DNA of 53,292 nt from Chloroflexota bacterium (GCA_022561635.1 JADFQV010000010.1:1-53292); one strand, 5' to 3'; positions 8,274 through 17,678 are shown, numbered from the stretch's first letter. Numbers and translations: made by a program. Notes: a model not told the origin generated them from the sequence alone.

Positions 8274-9746
8274 CTAGCTGAAGACGCGCGCTGCGGACTC
8301 GGAGGCCTCGATGAGAGGAGTCGGGTAGATGCCGATCGCGAAGAGGCCGACGACGGCGGCAGCGAGGGCCGCTCCCAGATAAGGGCTGGGTGTGAACGCT
8401 TCGTCGGTCTCCGGGTCGCGGGCGAACATGTTGAGCACAACGCGCAGGTAGTAGTAAGCCGAGATGACGCTGTTGAGCACGCCGATGATCGCGAGCCAGA
8501 CGAGGTCCGCCTGTACCGCGGCGTTGAAGACGTAGATCTTGGCGATGAAGCCTGCCGTCGGCGGAAAGCCAGTGAGCGAGAACAGGCAGGCGGCGAGGGC
8601 GAACGCCAGCAGTGGCGAGCGCTTGGCGACGCCGGCGTAGTCGGCGATCTGGTCGGAGCCGATCTTGTGCGAGATGGCGATGATGGCGATGAAGGCGCCG
8701 ATGTTGGTGAAGGCGTATGCGCCGAGGAAGAAGACGACGGAGCTGGTGCCGAGTAACAGCTGTGGGTCTTCGGCAGCGACGGCGGCGAGGCCGATGAGGA
8801 TCGTACCGGCCTGGGCGATCGAGCTGTAGCCGAGCATGCGCTTGATGTTTCCCTGGACGAGCGCCAGGACGTTGCCGAGGGTCATCGAGACGGCGGCGAT
8901 GGCGGCGAAGAGGTAGGCCCAGTCGGTGGTGATGAGGCCTTCGCCCAGAGCGGCGAGGAAGATGCGCATGACGACGGCAAACCCGGCGGCCTTACTGGCG
9001 ACCGAGAGGAAGGCGGTGATCGGTGTCGGCGCACCCTCGTAGACGTCGGGCACCCACATCTGGAAGGGCACGACGGCCATCTTGAAGCCGAGGCCCGCGG
9101 TCAGGAAGACGGCGGCGAGTACTAGCGCCGAGCGGTTCTCGTCCGTGTTCGCGACGTAGCTGGCGATGCCGTCGAGGCTGGTTTCGCCGGAGAGGCCGAA
9201 GAGGTAGGCCATGCCATAGAGCGTGATGGCGGTGCTGATGGCGCTGAGGAGCAGGAACTTGAGCGTCGCCTCGCTGCCGGACTCATTCTTGCTGATGCCG
9301 ACGAGGGCGAAGAGCGCGATCGCCTGCAGCTCCAAGGCGATGAAGATCATGATCAGGTCGGTGCCGGCAGCCATCAGGCTCATGCCGGCGGCCGCGATGA
9401 GAATCAGCGCCAGGTACTCGCCCTGGAAGCGGTGGCGGGCGAGATAGTCGACCGAGCCGAGGACGATGGCGCCGGCGACGGCGGCGAAGAGGAAGTTGAA
9501 GAAGAGCGTGAAGTCGTCCACGGAGATCATGCCGTCGAACGCCTCGCCACGTTCGTCAGTGAGGACGAGCGCCAGCGACCAGCCGAGCGAGCCAGCGGCG
9601 GCGAGCAGCGCGAGGCCCGACAGTAGAGGCAGACGCCCCTGGTAGGCCTGGCGGCTGACGATGGGCAAGAGGAGGTCGACGATGATGATCAGGCCGGCGC
9701 CGATAAGGAGCGCGAGCTGCGGCCCGAGGAGGTTCAGGTCGTCCAT
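8274..9746 (-). CDS. nuoN: NADH-quinone oxidoreductase subunit N
   Basis: Antiporter-like membrane subunit of complex I, 490 aa, with about 14 predicted membrane helices. The TM5 glutamate is in IFIALELQAIALF, and the TM7 lysine is in FKMAVVPFQMWVPDVYEGAPTP, both proton-channel residues in the family. It is the last nuo gene in the operon. Its ATG overlaps the nuoM stop by one base. Confidence 0.96.
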   Translation of the reverse strand: MDDLNLLGPQLALLIGAGLIIIVDLLLPIVSRQAYQGRLPLLSGLALLAAAGSLGWSLALVLTDERGEAFDGMISVDDFTLFFNFLFAAVAGAIVLGSVDYLARHRFQGEYLALILIAAAGMSLMAAGTDLIMIFIALELQAIALFALVGISKNESGSEATLKFLLLSAISTAITLYGMAYLFGLSGETSLDGIASYVANTDENRSALVLAAVFLTAGLGFKMAVVPFQMWVPDVYEGAPTPITAFLSVASKAAGFAVVMRIFLAALGEGLITTDWAYLFAAIAAVSMTLGNVLALVQGNIKRMLGYSSIAQAGTILIGLAAVAAEDPQLLLGTSSVVFFLGAYAFTNIGAFIAIIAISHKIGSDQIADYAGVAKRSPLLAFALAACLFSLTGFPPTAGFIAKIYVFNAAVQADLVWLAIIGVLNSVISAYYYLRVVLNMFARDPETDEAFTPSPYLGAALAAAVVGLFAIGIYPTPLIEASESAARVFS

Positions 9747-11212
9747 CAGGCCAGCCTCTCGGCGATCGGCGCCACACCGTCACGCAGGAGGTCCATGATC
9801 CAGGCGGGGTAGACGCCGATGGCGACGATGGCGATGGTAAGAGCGATGATCGGGCCGCGCTCCCACCAGGCGGTGGCGTCGGTCAGCTCGGCCCATTTCG
9901 GATCGGGCGGGCCCCAGAAGACGCGCTGGATCATCCAGAGGATGTATCCCGCAGCGAAGGCGACGCCGAGGACGCCGATGATCGTGAACGCCTCGTGCCG
10001 TTCGAAGGTGCCGAGGAAGACCGTGATCTCGGCAGTGAAGCCGGCCAGCGCGGGCAGACCGAGCGAGGCGAGCCCGGCGACAAGCATCATCGCCGTGATG
10101 AACGGCATGCGCGTGGCGAGGCCACTGAGGTCGCCGATCTCGCGCGTGTGGGCGCGGTCGTAGACCATGCCGACGAGAGCGAAGAGCATGCCGGTGATCA
10201 GGCCGTGCGTGACCATCTGCGTTGCCGCGCCCGTGAGCCCCACGAGGCCGATGGAAGAGACGCCAAGTAGCACGTAGCCCATATGGCTAACCGATGAGTA
10301 GGCGATGAGACGTTTGAGGTCGGTCTGGACCAGCGTCATCATCGCGCCGTAGATGATGCTGACGGCGGCGATGACGGCGAAGATCACGTTGGCGTCGGCG
10401 GCCTGCTCCGGCATGATGCTGAGCGACATGCGCAGGATGCCGTAGCCGCCCATCTTCAGGAGCACGCCGGCGAGCATGACGCTGACAGCCGTGGGGGCGT
10501 CCGTATGGGCGTCGGGCAGCCACGTATGGAAGGGGACGATCGGCATCTTGACGAGGAAGGCGATGCTGAGCAGCGTAAAGATCGACCAGGCGGGAATGAT
10601 CGCGTCGTCAAACGAGCCGACTTCGGCCAGCTCACGGATGTCGAAGGTGCCGGCGGTGAAGCCGAGCGTGAGGATGCCGACGATCATGAAGGCCGAGCCG
10701 AAGAACGTGTAGAGGACGTACTTCCAGGCGGAGTAGATGCGGTTACCGCTGCCCCAGATCGAGATCAGGAAGTACATCGGGATCAGCTCGAGCTCCCAGA
10801 AGAGGAAGAAGAGAACGAGGTCGAGCGAGCTGAAGACGCCGAGGAGGCTGGTCTCGAGGACGAGGAGCCAGACGAAGTACTCCTTCGGGCGTAGCTCGAT
10901 GCGCCAGGAGATCAGTATGGAGACAAGGCCGAGGAAGGCCGTGAGCAGGACCAGCGGCAGCGAGAGACCGTCCAGGCCGACCGTGTAGTTGAGGTTGAAG
11001 TCCGAGATGCCGGAATCGAGCCAGGTGGTGCTGTCGATGAACTGGTAACCGCTGGCGCCGCGGTCGTAGTCGATGAACATATAGGCGACAGCGGCCAGCA
11101 CGATCGCCGTCGTGACGGCGGCGATGACCTTCGCGGAGCGCTCCTGGTCCTTCGGCAGCGCGGCGATGAGAAGCGCGCCGACGAGCGGGAAGAAGATGGC
11201 GAACGTCAGCAT
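9746..11212 (-). CDS. nuoM: NADH-quinone oxidoreductase subunit M
   Basis: Antiporter-like subunit, 488 aa. The conserved glutamate lies in FWELELIPMYFLI and the lysine in VKMPIVPFHTWLPDAHTDAP. Many transmembrane helices are present throughout. It couples quinone reduction to proton pumping within the membrane arm. It lies between nuoL (28 bp gap) and nuoN (1 bp overlap). Confidence 0.97.
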   Translation of the reverse strand: MLTFAIFFPLVGALLIAALPKDQERSAKVIAAVTTAIVLAAVAYMFIDYDRGASGYQFIDSTTWLDSGISDFNLNYTVGLDGLSLPLVLLTAFLGLVSILISWRIELRPKEYFVWLLVLETSLLGVFSSLDLVLFFLFWELELIPMYFLISIWGSGNRIYSAWKYVLYTFFGSAFMIVGILTLGFTAGTFDIRELAEVGSFDDAIIPAWSIFTLLSIAFLVKMPIVPFHTWLPDAHTDAPTAVSVMLAGVLLKMGGYGILRMSLSIMPEQAADANVIFAVIAAVSIIYGAMMTLVQTDLKRLIAYSSVSHMGYVLLGVSSIGLVGLTGAATQMVTHGLITGMLFALVGMVYDRAHTREIGDLSGLATRMPFITAMMLVAGLASLGLPALAGFTAEITVFLGTFERHEAFTIIGVLGVAFAAGYILWMIQRVFWGPPDPKWAELTDATAWWERGPIIALTIAIVAIGVYPAWIMDLLRDGVAPIAERLA

Positions 11213-11240
11213 GGCGCCTGTCCTTCAGATCCGTAGGGCC

Positions 11241-13208
11241 TCACGGGTTCACCACCAGGATGCCGATGACGGCGGCGATGGTACCGAGGAACATGACGCC
11301 GCCGTAGAGCTGCACCTGCCCCGTCTGCGCGAGCTTGAGCTGCTCCGCGCTCCAGCCGGTGGCGGAGGCGAGTCCGTTGACAGCGCCGTCGATCACATAC
11401 TCGTCCCAGAGGGCGAGCCCCCAGCGTGCGCTTCCCAGCACCAGCTCCTTGACGAAGACCGTCTCGTAGAGGTAGTCGAGGTAGTAGCGGTTATCGAGCA
11501 GCTGCGGCAGCGGCTGGAGGAACGAACGAATGCGGGCGGGGTCGAGCATCTTCGCCTGGTAGATGGCCCAGGCCGTCCCGAGGCCGGCGAGGCCGATGGC
11601 GACGGAGGTGGCGGCGATCCACAGCTTGAAGTCCGTGTGTGTGAGGAGTTCTTCTGTTTCGTGCGGGAGCCAGCCTTCGATGATGTCCCCCAGCCAGTGG
11701 AAGCCTGGAACGTTGAGGAAACCGGCACCGAAAGCGAGGACGGCGAGGACGAGTAGGGGCAACGTCATCAGCGCGGGTGATTCGTGCGGCGCGCGGTGGT
11801 GTGCACCGGCGTGGGCGTCGCCCGCGTGCTCTTCGTCCTCGGCCTGGACGCCGCCGCGGTATTCGCCCCAGAACGTCATGATGATCATGCGGCCGACGTA
11901 GAGGGCCGTGAGGTAGACGCCGGCCATCCCCACGACGAAGACCCAGGGCCGGTCCGCCCAGGCGTCGGCGAGGATTTCGTCTTTGGACCAGAAGCCGGAG
12001 AAGGGGAAGATGCCGACGAGAGCCACGGAGGCGACGATCATCGTCCCGTAGGTGATCGGCATGTACTTGCGCAGACCACCCATGAGGCGCATGTCGAACG
12101 TGCCCGTGGCGTGGTTGACGGAGCCGGCGCCGAGGAAGAGCAGCGCCTTGAAGAAAGCGTGCGTGAACAAGTGGAAGATGGCGGCGACCATACCGCCGAC
12201 GCCGAGACCCATCATCATGTAGCCGAGCTGGCTGATCGTTGAGTAGGCCATGACGCGCTTGATGTCGGTGGCGACGATCCCCAGCAGCGCCGCCCCGATC
12301 GTCGTGATCGAGCCGATGATGGCGATCGTCAGGAGCGCATCCTCGGAGACGGCGAAGACAGGGTAGAAACGGGCGACGAGATAGACGCCGGCGGCGACCA
12401 TCGTGGCGGCGTGGATGAGCGCGGAGACGGGCGTCGGGCCTTCCATGGCATCGGGGAGCCAGGTGTGCAGCGGGAACTGCGCTGACTTGCCGGCCGCGCC
12501 GGCGAAGAGGCCGAGGGCGAAGAGCGTGAGGGCCGTCGAGCCGATAGCGCCGGCGATCGCCGCCTCGTAGATCTCGTCGATATCAAGCGAGCCAGTCTGC
12601 GTGAAGATGATGAGTAGCGCGATCATGAAGCCGAGATCACCGATGCGGGTGACCATGAACGCCTTCAAGGCGGCCCGGCGTGCGGAGTCTTTCTGGAACC
12701 AGAAGCCGATCAGCAGGTACGAGCAGAGGCCGACGAGCTCCCAGAAGACGAACAGCTGGAGCACGCTGGAAGCGAGCACGAGGCCCAGCATCGAGGCCGT
12801 GAAGAGGGACATGAAGGCGAAGTAGCGGTTGTAGCCCTCGTCTTCGCGCATGTATTCCTGCGAGTAGATCTGAACGAGGAGTGAGACGCCGGTGACGACG
12901 ACGAGCATGACGGCCGCGAGGCCGTCCAGGGTGATGCCGATGTTGACCTGGAGGTCGCCGACGGTGAGCCATTCGTGCGAGTCGAAGCCGATCCGAGCGC
13001 CGTCAGTGTCGGCGACGGAGTCGAGGGCCCAGAGCGAGAGCAGGAACGAGCCGAGAATGGCGAGGATCGTCAGGTAACCGCTGTAGCGCGGACTCCAGGC
13101 GCCGCTACGGGTGAGGCCGAGGAAAGAGACGAGCGTGATGATCGCGAAGGAGGCGAGGGGCAGGAACATGATCGCCCATACGGCGCCTTCCTTGATCGGA
13201 TCTAGCAC
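11241..13208 (-). CDS. nuoL: NADH-quinone oxidoreductase subunit L
   Basis: Distal antiporter-like subunit of complex I, 655 aa. The Oxidored_q1 N-terminal and central domains show FWELVGLCSYLLIGFW and AGKSAQFPLHTWLPDAMEGPTP. The C-terminal region, after a histidine-rich loop (HAGDAHAGAHHRAPHES, about residues 465-485), should hold the lateral helix that runs along the membrane arm. The histidine-rich loop could bind metal, but I would not claim so. Full length; no missing key residue seen. Confidence 0.97.
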   Translation of the reverse strand: MLDPIKEGAVWAIMFLPLASFAIITLVSFLGLTRSGAWSPRYSGYLTILAILGSFLLSLWALDSVADTDGARIGFDSHEWLTVGDLQVNIGITLDGLAAVMLVVVTGVSLLVQIYSQEYMREDEGYNRYFAFMSLFTASMLGLVLASSVLQLFVFWELVGLCSYLLIGFWFQKDSARRAALKAFMVTRIGDLGFMIALLIIFTQTGSLDIDEIYEAAIAGAIGSTALTLFALGLFAGAAGKSAQFPLHTWLPDAMEGPTPVSALIHAATMVAAGVYLVARFYPVFAVSEDALLTIAIIGSITTIGAALLGIVATDIKRVMAYSTISQLGYMMMGLGVGGMVAAIFHLFTHAFFKALLFLGAGSVNHATGTFDMRLMGGLRKYMPITYGTMIVASVALVGIFPFSGFWSKDEILADAWADRPWVFVVGMAGVYLTALYVGRMIIMTFWGEYRGGVQAEDEEHAGDAHAGAHHRAPHESPALMTLPLLVLAVLAFGAGFLNVPGFHWLGDIIEGWLPHETEELLTHTDFKLWIAATSVAIGLAGLGTAWAIYQAKMLDPARIRSFLQPLPQLLDNRYYLDYLYETVFVKELVLGSARWGLALWDEYVIDGAVNGLASATGWSAEQLKLAQTGQVQLYGGVMFLGTIAAVIGILVVNP

Positions 13209-13224
13209 TGGCGGCTCCGAGGCA

Positions 13225-13419
13225 TCAGCTCTTCCTCAGGATCTCTTCGGCCACGTGAAGTTTGCCCGAGGGAACGTAGATATCGTGGATCTCGAACGCC
13301 GAGCCCTCGCGGAGGCCGGAGCGCGGAACTACCTGCACGGAGACGGCGCACTGGTTGAGGAGCTCTTTCCAGATCTCCGCCGAGTACGCGTTCTTGGTCT
13401 CCATAAACTTGGTCCACAT
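13225..13419 (-). CDS. small DUF2007-like protein inside the nuo operon
   Basis: 64 aa with an ATG start and a purine-rich stretch (GAGG..GGGG) upstream. It begins MWTKFMETKNAYSAEIWKE and ends near DIYVPSGKLHVAEEILRK. The pattern (N-terminal segment ending in A-E-x-x-x-x-L-L, then a strand ending in V-P-x-x-x-x-x-A-x-E-I-L) resembles the DUF2007 family of putative signal-transducing proteins, but the match is by eye. It stands 19 bp after nuoK and 16 bp before nuoL, so it must be co-transcribed with complex I. It is not a known complex I subunit; an assembly or regulatory role is only a guess. Confidence 0.65.
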   Translation of the reverse strand: MWTKFMETKNAYSAEIWKELLNQCAVSVQVVPRSGLREGSAFEIHDIYVPSGKLHVAEEILRKS

Positions 13420-13438
13420 AGCTAGTCCGCCCCGCCTC

Positions 13439-13756
13439 TTACCATTTCAGAAGATCGATCTGGTCGACGTTGATCGTGTCGCGAAGGCGGTACAAGAGGA
13501 CCGCCAGGGCGAGGGCGACTGCCGCCTCCGCCGCTGCGACCGTAATGACGAAGATGACGAAGATGTGCCCGTTCAGCGGCTCCGCCGATTCGACGAAGCG
13601 CGAGAACGAGATGAATGTGAGGTTGACGCCGTTGAACATCAGCTCGATGCCGATGAGCACGCCGACGAAGTTGCGTTTCGCCAGCGACATGTAGAGACCG
13701 ATGCCGAAGAGAATCGCACCGATAACGAGGAAGTGTTCGAGGTCGACCGAGTCCAC
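13439..13756 (-). CDS. nuoK: NADH-quinone oxidoreductase subunit K
   Basis: 105 aa, three membrane helices. The conserved membrane glutamates are present in IGIELMFNGVNL (helix 2) and AAAEAAVALALAVLLY (helix 3). It is part of the proton pathway at the junction of the quinone module and the antiporter-like subunits. Its ATG overlaps the nuoJ stop by one base. Confidence 0.96.
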   Translation of the reverse strand: MDSVDLEHFLVIGAILFGIGLYMSLAKRNFVGVLIGIELMFNGVNLTFISFSRFVESAEPLNGHIFVIFVITVAAAEAAVALALAVLLYRLRDTINVDQIDLLKW

Positions 13757-14268
13757 TACTCCGGCCCCTCCTCGGCGCCTTCGGGGCGCACGAGCAGGAT
13801 CGCACCGATGATAGCGGAGAGTAGAAGGACGGAGGCGATTTCAAAAGGCAGCGCGTATTTGTCGAGGAGCAGATCGCCGATCGCCGTCGCCGTCTCCTCG
13901 AAGCCATCGCGCTCGCTGATCGCCCAGCTGGTATCGAAGGCGACGAAGATCATGGTCCCGGCGACCAGGACCGCCAGGGCCAGCGCCGGCAGGAGCATGA
14001 AGCCCTCCTGGTTGAGGCGGCCGGCGCGCGGGGTGAGAACGATGGCAAAGATGAGGAGGATGGCGATGGCACCGATGTAGATGAGAATCTGGACGACGGC
14101 GATGAAGTCGGCTGACAACGTTATGTAGAGTCCGGCGACGCCCGCGAACGAGACGATGAGCAGAACGACCGAGTGTATTAGATTGCGCACGGCGGCGACG
14201 CTAAGCGCCGCACCGACGGTTAGAGCGGCCAGGATCCAGAAGGCGACGACGGTGCCGGTATCTTCCAT
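13756..14268 (-). CDS. nuoJ: NADH-quinone oxidoreductase subunit J
   Basis: 170 aa, five predicted membrane helices, with the ND6-type core segment DFIAVVQILIYIGAIAILLIF (TM3 region). It lies directly between nuoH and nuoK with one-base overlaps on both sides. In most bacterial operons nuoI sits between nuoH and nuoJ; here nuoH and nuoJ are fused edge to edge without it. Confidence 0.95.
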   Translation of the reverse strand: MEDTGTVVAFWILAALTVGAALSVAAVRNLIHSVVLLIVSFAGVAGLYITLSADFIAVVQILIYIGAIAILLIFAIVLTPRAGRLNQEGFMLLPALALAVLVAGTMIFVAFDTSWAISERDGFEETATAIGDLLLDKYALPFEIASVLLLSAIIGAILLVRPEGAEEGPE

Positions 14269-15515
14269 CAGGAAACCTCGGCGCCGGTGTAGTAGATCTT
14301 GCCGATTTCGCGGGTCAGAGTGGCGCGGTAGCCGCGTTGGAGACCGCTGCCGTGACCGAGGACGCGAGCCCAGCCGATGACGAGGATCACAGCGAGCGTC
14401 GCGTTTACAGCGCCGATGGCCGGAAGCGCGACGTTGCGTGAGGCGCCGGTCTCCTCCCAGACGACGACCTCAACGGCGATGACGAGGGCGTTGACGAGCA
14501 TGAGCGGCAGCATGAACTTCCAGGCGAAGGCCATTAGCTGGTCGATGCGCAGGCGCGGCAGCGTCCCGCGCGACCAGATATAGAGGAAGAATACGGCGTA
14601 GAGCTTGCCCAGGAAGATGATCCAGCCGGGGATCCACTCTTCGAGCCCCCACAGCGTCCAGCCGCCGAGGAAAAGCGTCGTCACAGTGGCCGCGATCGCG
14701 AACCCGGCCATGTACTCCGCCTGGTAGAAGAAGCCAAACTTTATGCCACCGTACTCCGTGTGGTAGCCGGCGGCGAGTTCGGATTCGGCCTCGCTGAGAT
14801 CCATCGGGGAGCGGTTGATTTCTACAGCGCCGGCGATAACGTAGGCGACAACGGGCAGCGGCAGGATAAAGATGAGCCACGTGTTGTACTCGTCTTGCCA
14901 GCTAACGAACGCCTGCAGGTTCATGCTGCCGATGAAGAGAACCGCGGCGAGCAGCGCCAGCACCTGGATGAGTTCGTAGCTAATGAGCATAGCGATCGCG
15001 CGCATGGCAGCGAGAAGAGCGTACTTGTTGTTGGAGGACCAGCCGGCGATGAAGACGGCGGGCGTCATGATGCCGGCGACGGCGATCAGGAAGAGGACGC
15101 CGACGTTGAGGTCGGCGAGCACCATCGATTCGCCGAAGGGAACGACGGCGAAGACGACGATCGTCGGGATGAAGACGATGATGGGAGCGAGCCAGAAGAG
15201 AATGCGGTCGGCGTCGCGGGTCGTGATCGCTTCCTTCAGCAGGAGCTTGATGGCGTCGGCGATCGGCTGAAGGAGTCCGGCGGGGCCGACGCGGTTGGGT
15301 CCCTTGCGGTTCTGCATCAGCGCGACGAGGCGTCGCTCGATCCAGATGAAGGCGATGACGCTGACGACGAGCCAAATCAGTATGGCAAGAGCGGCGATGA
15401 GGCTCCAGAGCACGTAGTCCACGGCGTCCGGAGCGCCGAGGGCGTCGATCAGCTCACGGATCGGGTTGGCGAGGTCGCGCAGGTCGTACCACTCACCGCT
15501 GAGGATGATCGCCAT
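14268..15515 (-). CDS. nuoH: NADH-quinone oxidoreductase subunit H
   Basis: 415 aa ND1-type membrane subunit that lines the quinone cavity. It shows RKGPNRVGPAGLLQPIADA near residue 68, the loop ESELAAGYHTEYGGIKFGFFYQAEY with its carboxylates, and a C-terminal helix set. It runs straight from nuoD, whose stop is adjacent to this start, and overlaps nuoJ by one base. Confidence 0.97.
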   Translation of the reverse strand: MAIILSGEWYDLRDLANPIRELIDALGAPDAVDYVLWSLIAALAILIWLVVSVIAFIWIERRLVALMQNRKGPNRVGPAGLLQPIADAIKLLLKEAITTRDADRILFWLAPIIVFIPTIVVFAVVPFGESMVLADLNVGVLFLIAVAGIMTPAVFIAGWSSNNKYALLAAMRAIAMLISYELIQVLALLAAVLFIGSMNLQAFVSWQDEYNTWLIFILPLPVVAYVIAGAVEINRSPMDLSEAESELAAGYHTEYGGIKFGFFYQAEYMAGFAIAATVTTLFLGGWTLWGLEEWIPGWIIFLGKLYAVFFLYIWSRGTLPRLRIDQLMAFAWKFMLPLMLVNALVIAVEVVVWEETGASRNVALPAIGAVNATLAVILVIGWARVLGHGSGLQRGYRATLTREIGKIYYTGAEVS

Positions 15516-16658
15516 CTAGCGGTCCACCTCGCCAACGACGATGTCGACGCTGCCGAGGATGACGATGGCGTCGGCCACGGTGGAGCCGATTGCCATCAGC
15601 TTAAGGGGGGTGAGGTTGATGAACGAGGGCGAGCGGATGTGGAAACGAAACGGCGAAGGGCCGCCATCGCTGACGATGTAGTAGCCGAGTTCGCCACGCG
15701 GCGACTCGATGCGGCCGTAAGCCTCACCGACCGGCGGCCGAAAGGCGAGCGGCGCGATCGGCTGGGTGCCTGGCTGGACTGTCGAGGTGCCGAGACGCTG
15801 GTGGACCGGGCCTGACGGCATCATGTCCAGCGCCTGCTCGAGCATGTAGAGACTCTGGCGCAGCTCAGCCAGCCGGATGACGAAGCGGTCGTAGCAGTCG
15901 CCGTTAGTGCCGACGGCGATCTCGAAGTCGAGCTTGTCGTAAGCGGCGTAGGGATCGGCCTTGCGGATGTCCCAGGCGACACCGCTGCCCCGCAGCATCG
16001 GCCCGCTGACGGAGTAGGCGATCGCCTGTTCTGGGGTGAGCACCCCGACGCCGCGCGAGCGAGCGATGATGATCTCGTTGCTGAGGAGAAGGTCCTCGTA
16101 CTCGGCGAAGCGCTTCGGCAACTCCTTCAGCAGTTTGTGTGCCTGCGGCATCCATTCGTCGGGAATATCCCTGGAAACGCCGCCAATGCGCATGTAGTTC
16201 AAGGTCAGGCGCGCGCCACAGGCCATCTCGAAGAGGTCGAGGATTTTCTCGCGATCCCGGAACATGTGCATGACGGGCGTCTGCCAGGCGCCGCAGTCGT
16301 TGGCGAAGATGCCGATAGCCATGCTGTGGCTGGCGATGCGCTGGAGTTCGGCCATGATCGTGCGCAGGAATTGGGCGCGCTCCGGCACCTCGATGTTCAT
16401 CAGCTTTTCGACCGCGATGACGTAGGCGAGGTTGCCGGTCATGGCGGCCAGGTAGTCTGTCCGGTCGGTGAAGGGGATGTTCTGTGTGTAGGTGCGTTCC
16501 TCGGCGAGCTTCTCCATCGAGCGATGGAGGTAGCCCATTATCATGTCGGCATCGATGATCTTCTCGCCATCGAGGGTGAGGCGCAGGCGAAAGACGCCGT
16601 GAGTGCTGGGGTGCTGTGGGCCGACGTTGACGACGAAGGGCTCGGACTTGATCGTCAT
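15516..16658 (-). CDS. nuoD: NADH-quinone oxidoreductase subunit D
   Basis: 380 aa, 49-kDa-type subunit. Signatures are NVGPQHPSTHGVFRL at the N terminus, GYLHRSMEKLAEERTYTQNIPFTDR, and the C-terminal DIVVGEVDR that ends NuoD proteins. It forms the quinone-binding pocket with NuoB and NuoH. NuoB, which carries cluster N2 beside this site, is not encoded in the operon. The start overlaps the nuoC stop (ATGA). Confidence 0.97.
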   Translation of the reverse strand: MTIKSEPFVVNVGPQHPSTHGVFRLRLTLDGEKIIDADMIMGYLHRSMEKLAEERTYTQNIPFTDRTDYLAAMTGNLAYVIAVEKLMNIEVPERAQFLRTIMAELQRIASHSMAIGIFANDCGAWQTPVMHMFRDREKILDLFEMACGARLTLNYMRIGGVSRDIPDEWMPQAHKLLKELPKRFAEYEDLLLSNEIIIARSRGVGVLTPEQAIAYSVSGPMLRGSGVAWDIRKADPYAAYDKLDFEIAVGTNGDCYDRFVIRLAELRQSLYMLEQALDMMPSGPVHQRLGTSTVQPGTQPIAPLAFRPPVGEAYGRIESPRGELGYYIVSDGGPSPFRFHIRSPSFINLTPLKLMAIGSTVADAIVILGSVDIVVGEVDR

Positions 16659-17176
16659 TTCGTGCCTCGTCCGGAGAGGTCGTCGCCCGGCTCGCCGGGG
16701 AATCGCTCAAGGCCGGGCCTCTTGCCACCGGGAAGGTTGAGGTAGTCCTTGCGGAGCGGAAAGCCGGCGAAGCCGTCCCAGAGGAAGATGCGCCGCAGGT
16801 CGGGATTGCCCTCGAAGCGGATCCCGAATAGATCGTACGCCTCGCGCTCCTGCAGCTGCGCACCGAGCCAGACCGGAACGGCGGACGGGACGGATGGATT
16901 CTCGCGGTCGTCGCTACGGACCTTGATCGTCGCCGCGCGATTGTGCTTGAACGACTCGAGATGATAGACGACCTCGAACCACTGGATGCGATCGACGCCG
17001 GTGAGCGAGCTAAGAAACTGGTACGCGTGATCGGGGTCGTCGCGGAGCCAGGTCAGCACTTCGATCAGGTTGTCGGACTTGACGACCGCGAACTCCGGCT
17101 GGCCGTCCTCGACGGCGTCCGGGAACTGCCCGTCGATCGAGTGGGCGAGCTGGATGCCGGTGACGTAGGTGGTCAA
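16655..17176 (-). CDS. nuoC: NADH-quinone oxidoreductase subunit C
   Basis: About 173 aa, 30-kDa-type subunit. It shows LSSLTGVDRIQWFEVVYHLES, then the signature EREAYDLFGIRFEGNPDLRRIFL and LRKDYLNLPG. The frame stays open further upstream into nuoA, but homology begins near a TTG codon at 17176, just four bases after the nuoA stop; I take that as the start. No ATG or GTG fits better. In other operons nuoB separates nuoA from nuoC; here it is absent. Confidence 0.9.
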   Translation of the reverse strand: MTTYVTGIQLAHSIDGQFPDAVEDGQPEFAVVKSDNLIEVLTWLRDDPDHAYQFLSSLTGVDRIQWFEVVYHLESFKHNRAATIKVRSDDRENPSVPSAVPVWLGAQLQEREAYDLFGIRFEGNPDLRRIFLWDGFAGFPLRKDYLNLPGGKRPGLERFPGEPGDDLSGRGTK

Positions 17177-17180
17177 CGCC

Positions 17181-17552
17181 CTAGGTCCATTCCAGGGCGT
17201 TCTTACGCCAGGCGTAGAGGAGGCCGATGAAGAGGATGCCAACGAACGTCAGCATCTCGATCAGGCCGACGACCACGAGGCGTTCGCCTGAAACGGCATA
17301 GGGGTAGAGGAAAACGGCCTCGACGTCAAAGATGACGAAGAGGAGCGCGAAGTAGTAGTAGCGAAAGTTGAACTGCACCCACGTGGGCCCTTCGGTCTCG
17401 ACGCCGCACTCGTAGGTGTCCTCTTTGATGCGATCCGGGTAGTCGGGCCGCATCCGGATGCGGCCAAGAAGCCATGAGCTACCGATACCGCCAATGGGGA
17501 ACATAATGGCGATCAGGAGAAGAAATCCGACTTGTCCCCAGTCAGGAAGCAT
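17181..17552 (-). CDS. nuoA: NADH-quinone oxidoreductase subunit A
   Basis: 123 aa with three membrane helices. The diagnostic loop YECGVETEGPTWVQFNFRYYYFA with its conserved cysteine is followed by FDVEAVFLYPYA. It is the first gene of the complex I operon, behind a good promoter, with a predicted leader of about 37 nt. No clear Shine-Dalgarno precedes the ATG. Confidence 0.96.
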   Translation of the reverse strand: MLPDWGQVGFLLLIAIMFPIGGIGSSWLLGRIRMRPDYPDRIKEDTYECGVETEGPTWVQFNFRYYYFALLFVIFDVEAVFLYPYAVSGERLVVVGLIEMLTFVGILFIGLLYAWRKNALEWT

Positions 17553-17595
17553 AGGAAGAAAATCCGTTTGTGAATTTTGTCGCTAATCGAGCGGG

Positions 17596-17624
17596 AGTAT
17601 AGCACGGGGCCCACATACGGACAA
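17596..17624 (-). promoter_or_regulatory. promoter of the nuo operon
   Basis: On the minus strand TTGTCC (17624-17619) and TATACT (17601-17596) are separated by exactly 17 bp. The -10 is preceded by TGC, giving the extended form TGCTATACT seen before rph and argF as well. Transcription would start near 17589. It lies in the divergent gap between nuoA and the DUF35 gene. Confidence 0.65.
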
Positions 17625-17678
17625 GCAGAATTACCCCCCTTGACCGCGCCCTCTATCTTCACGTAAAGGTTAGGGCAG

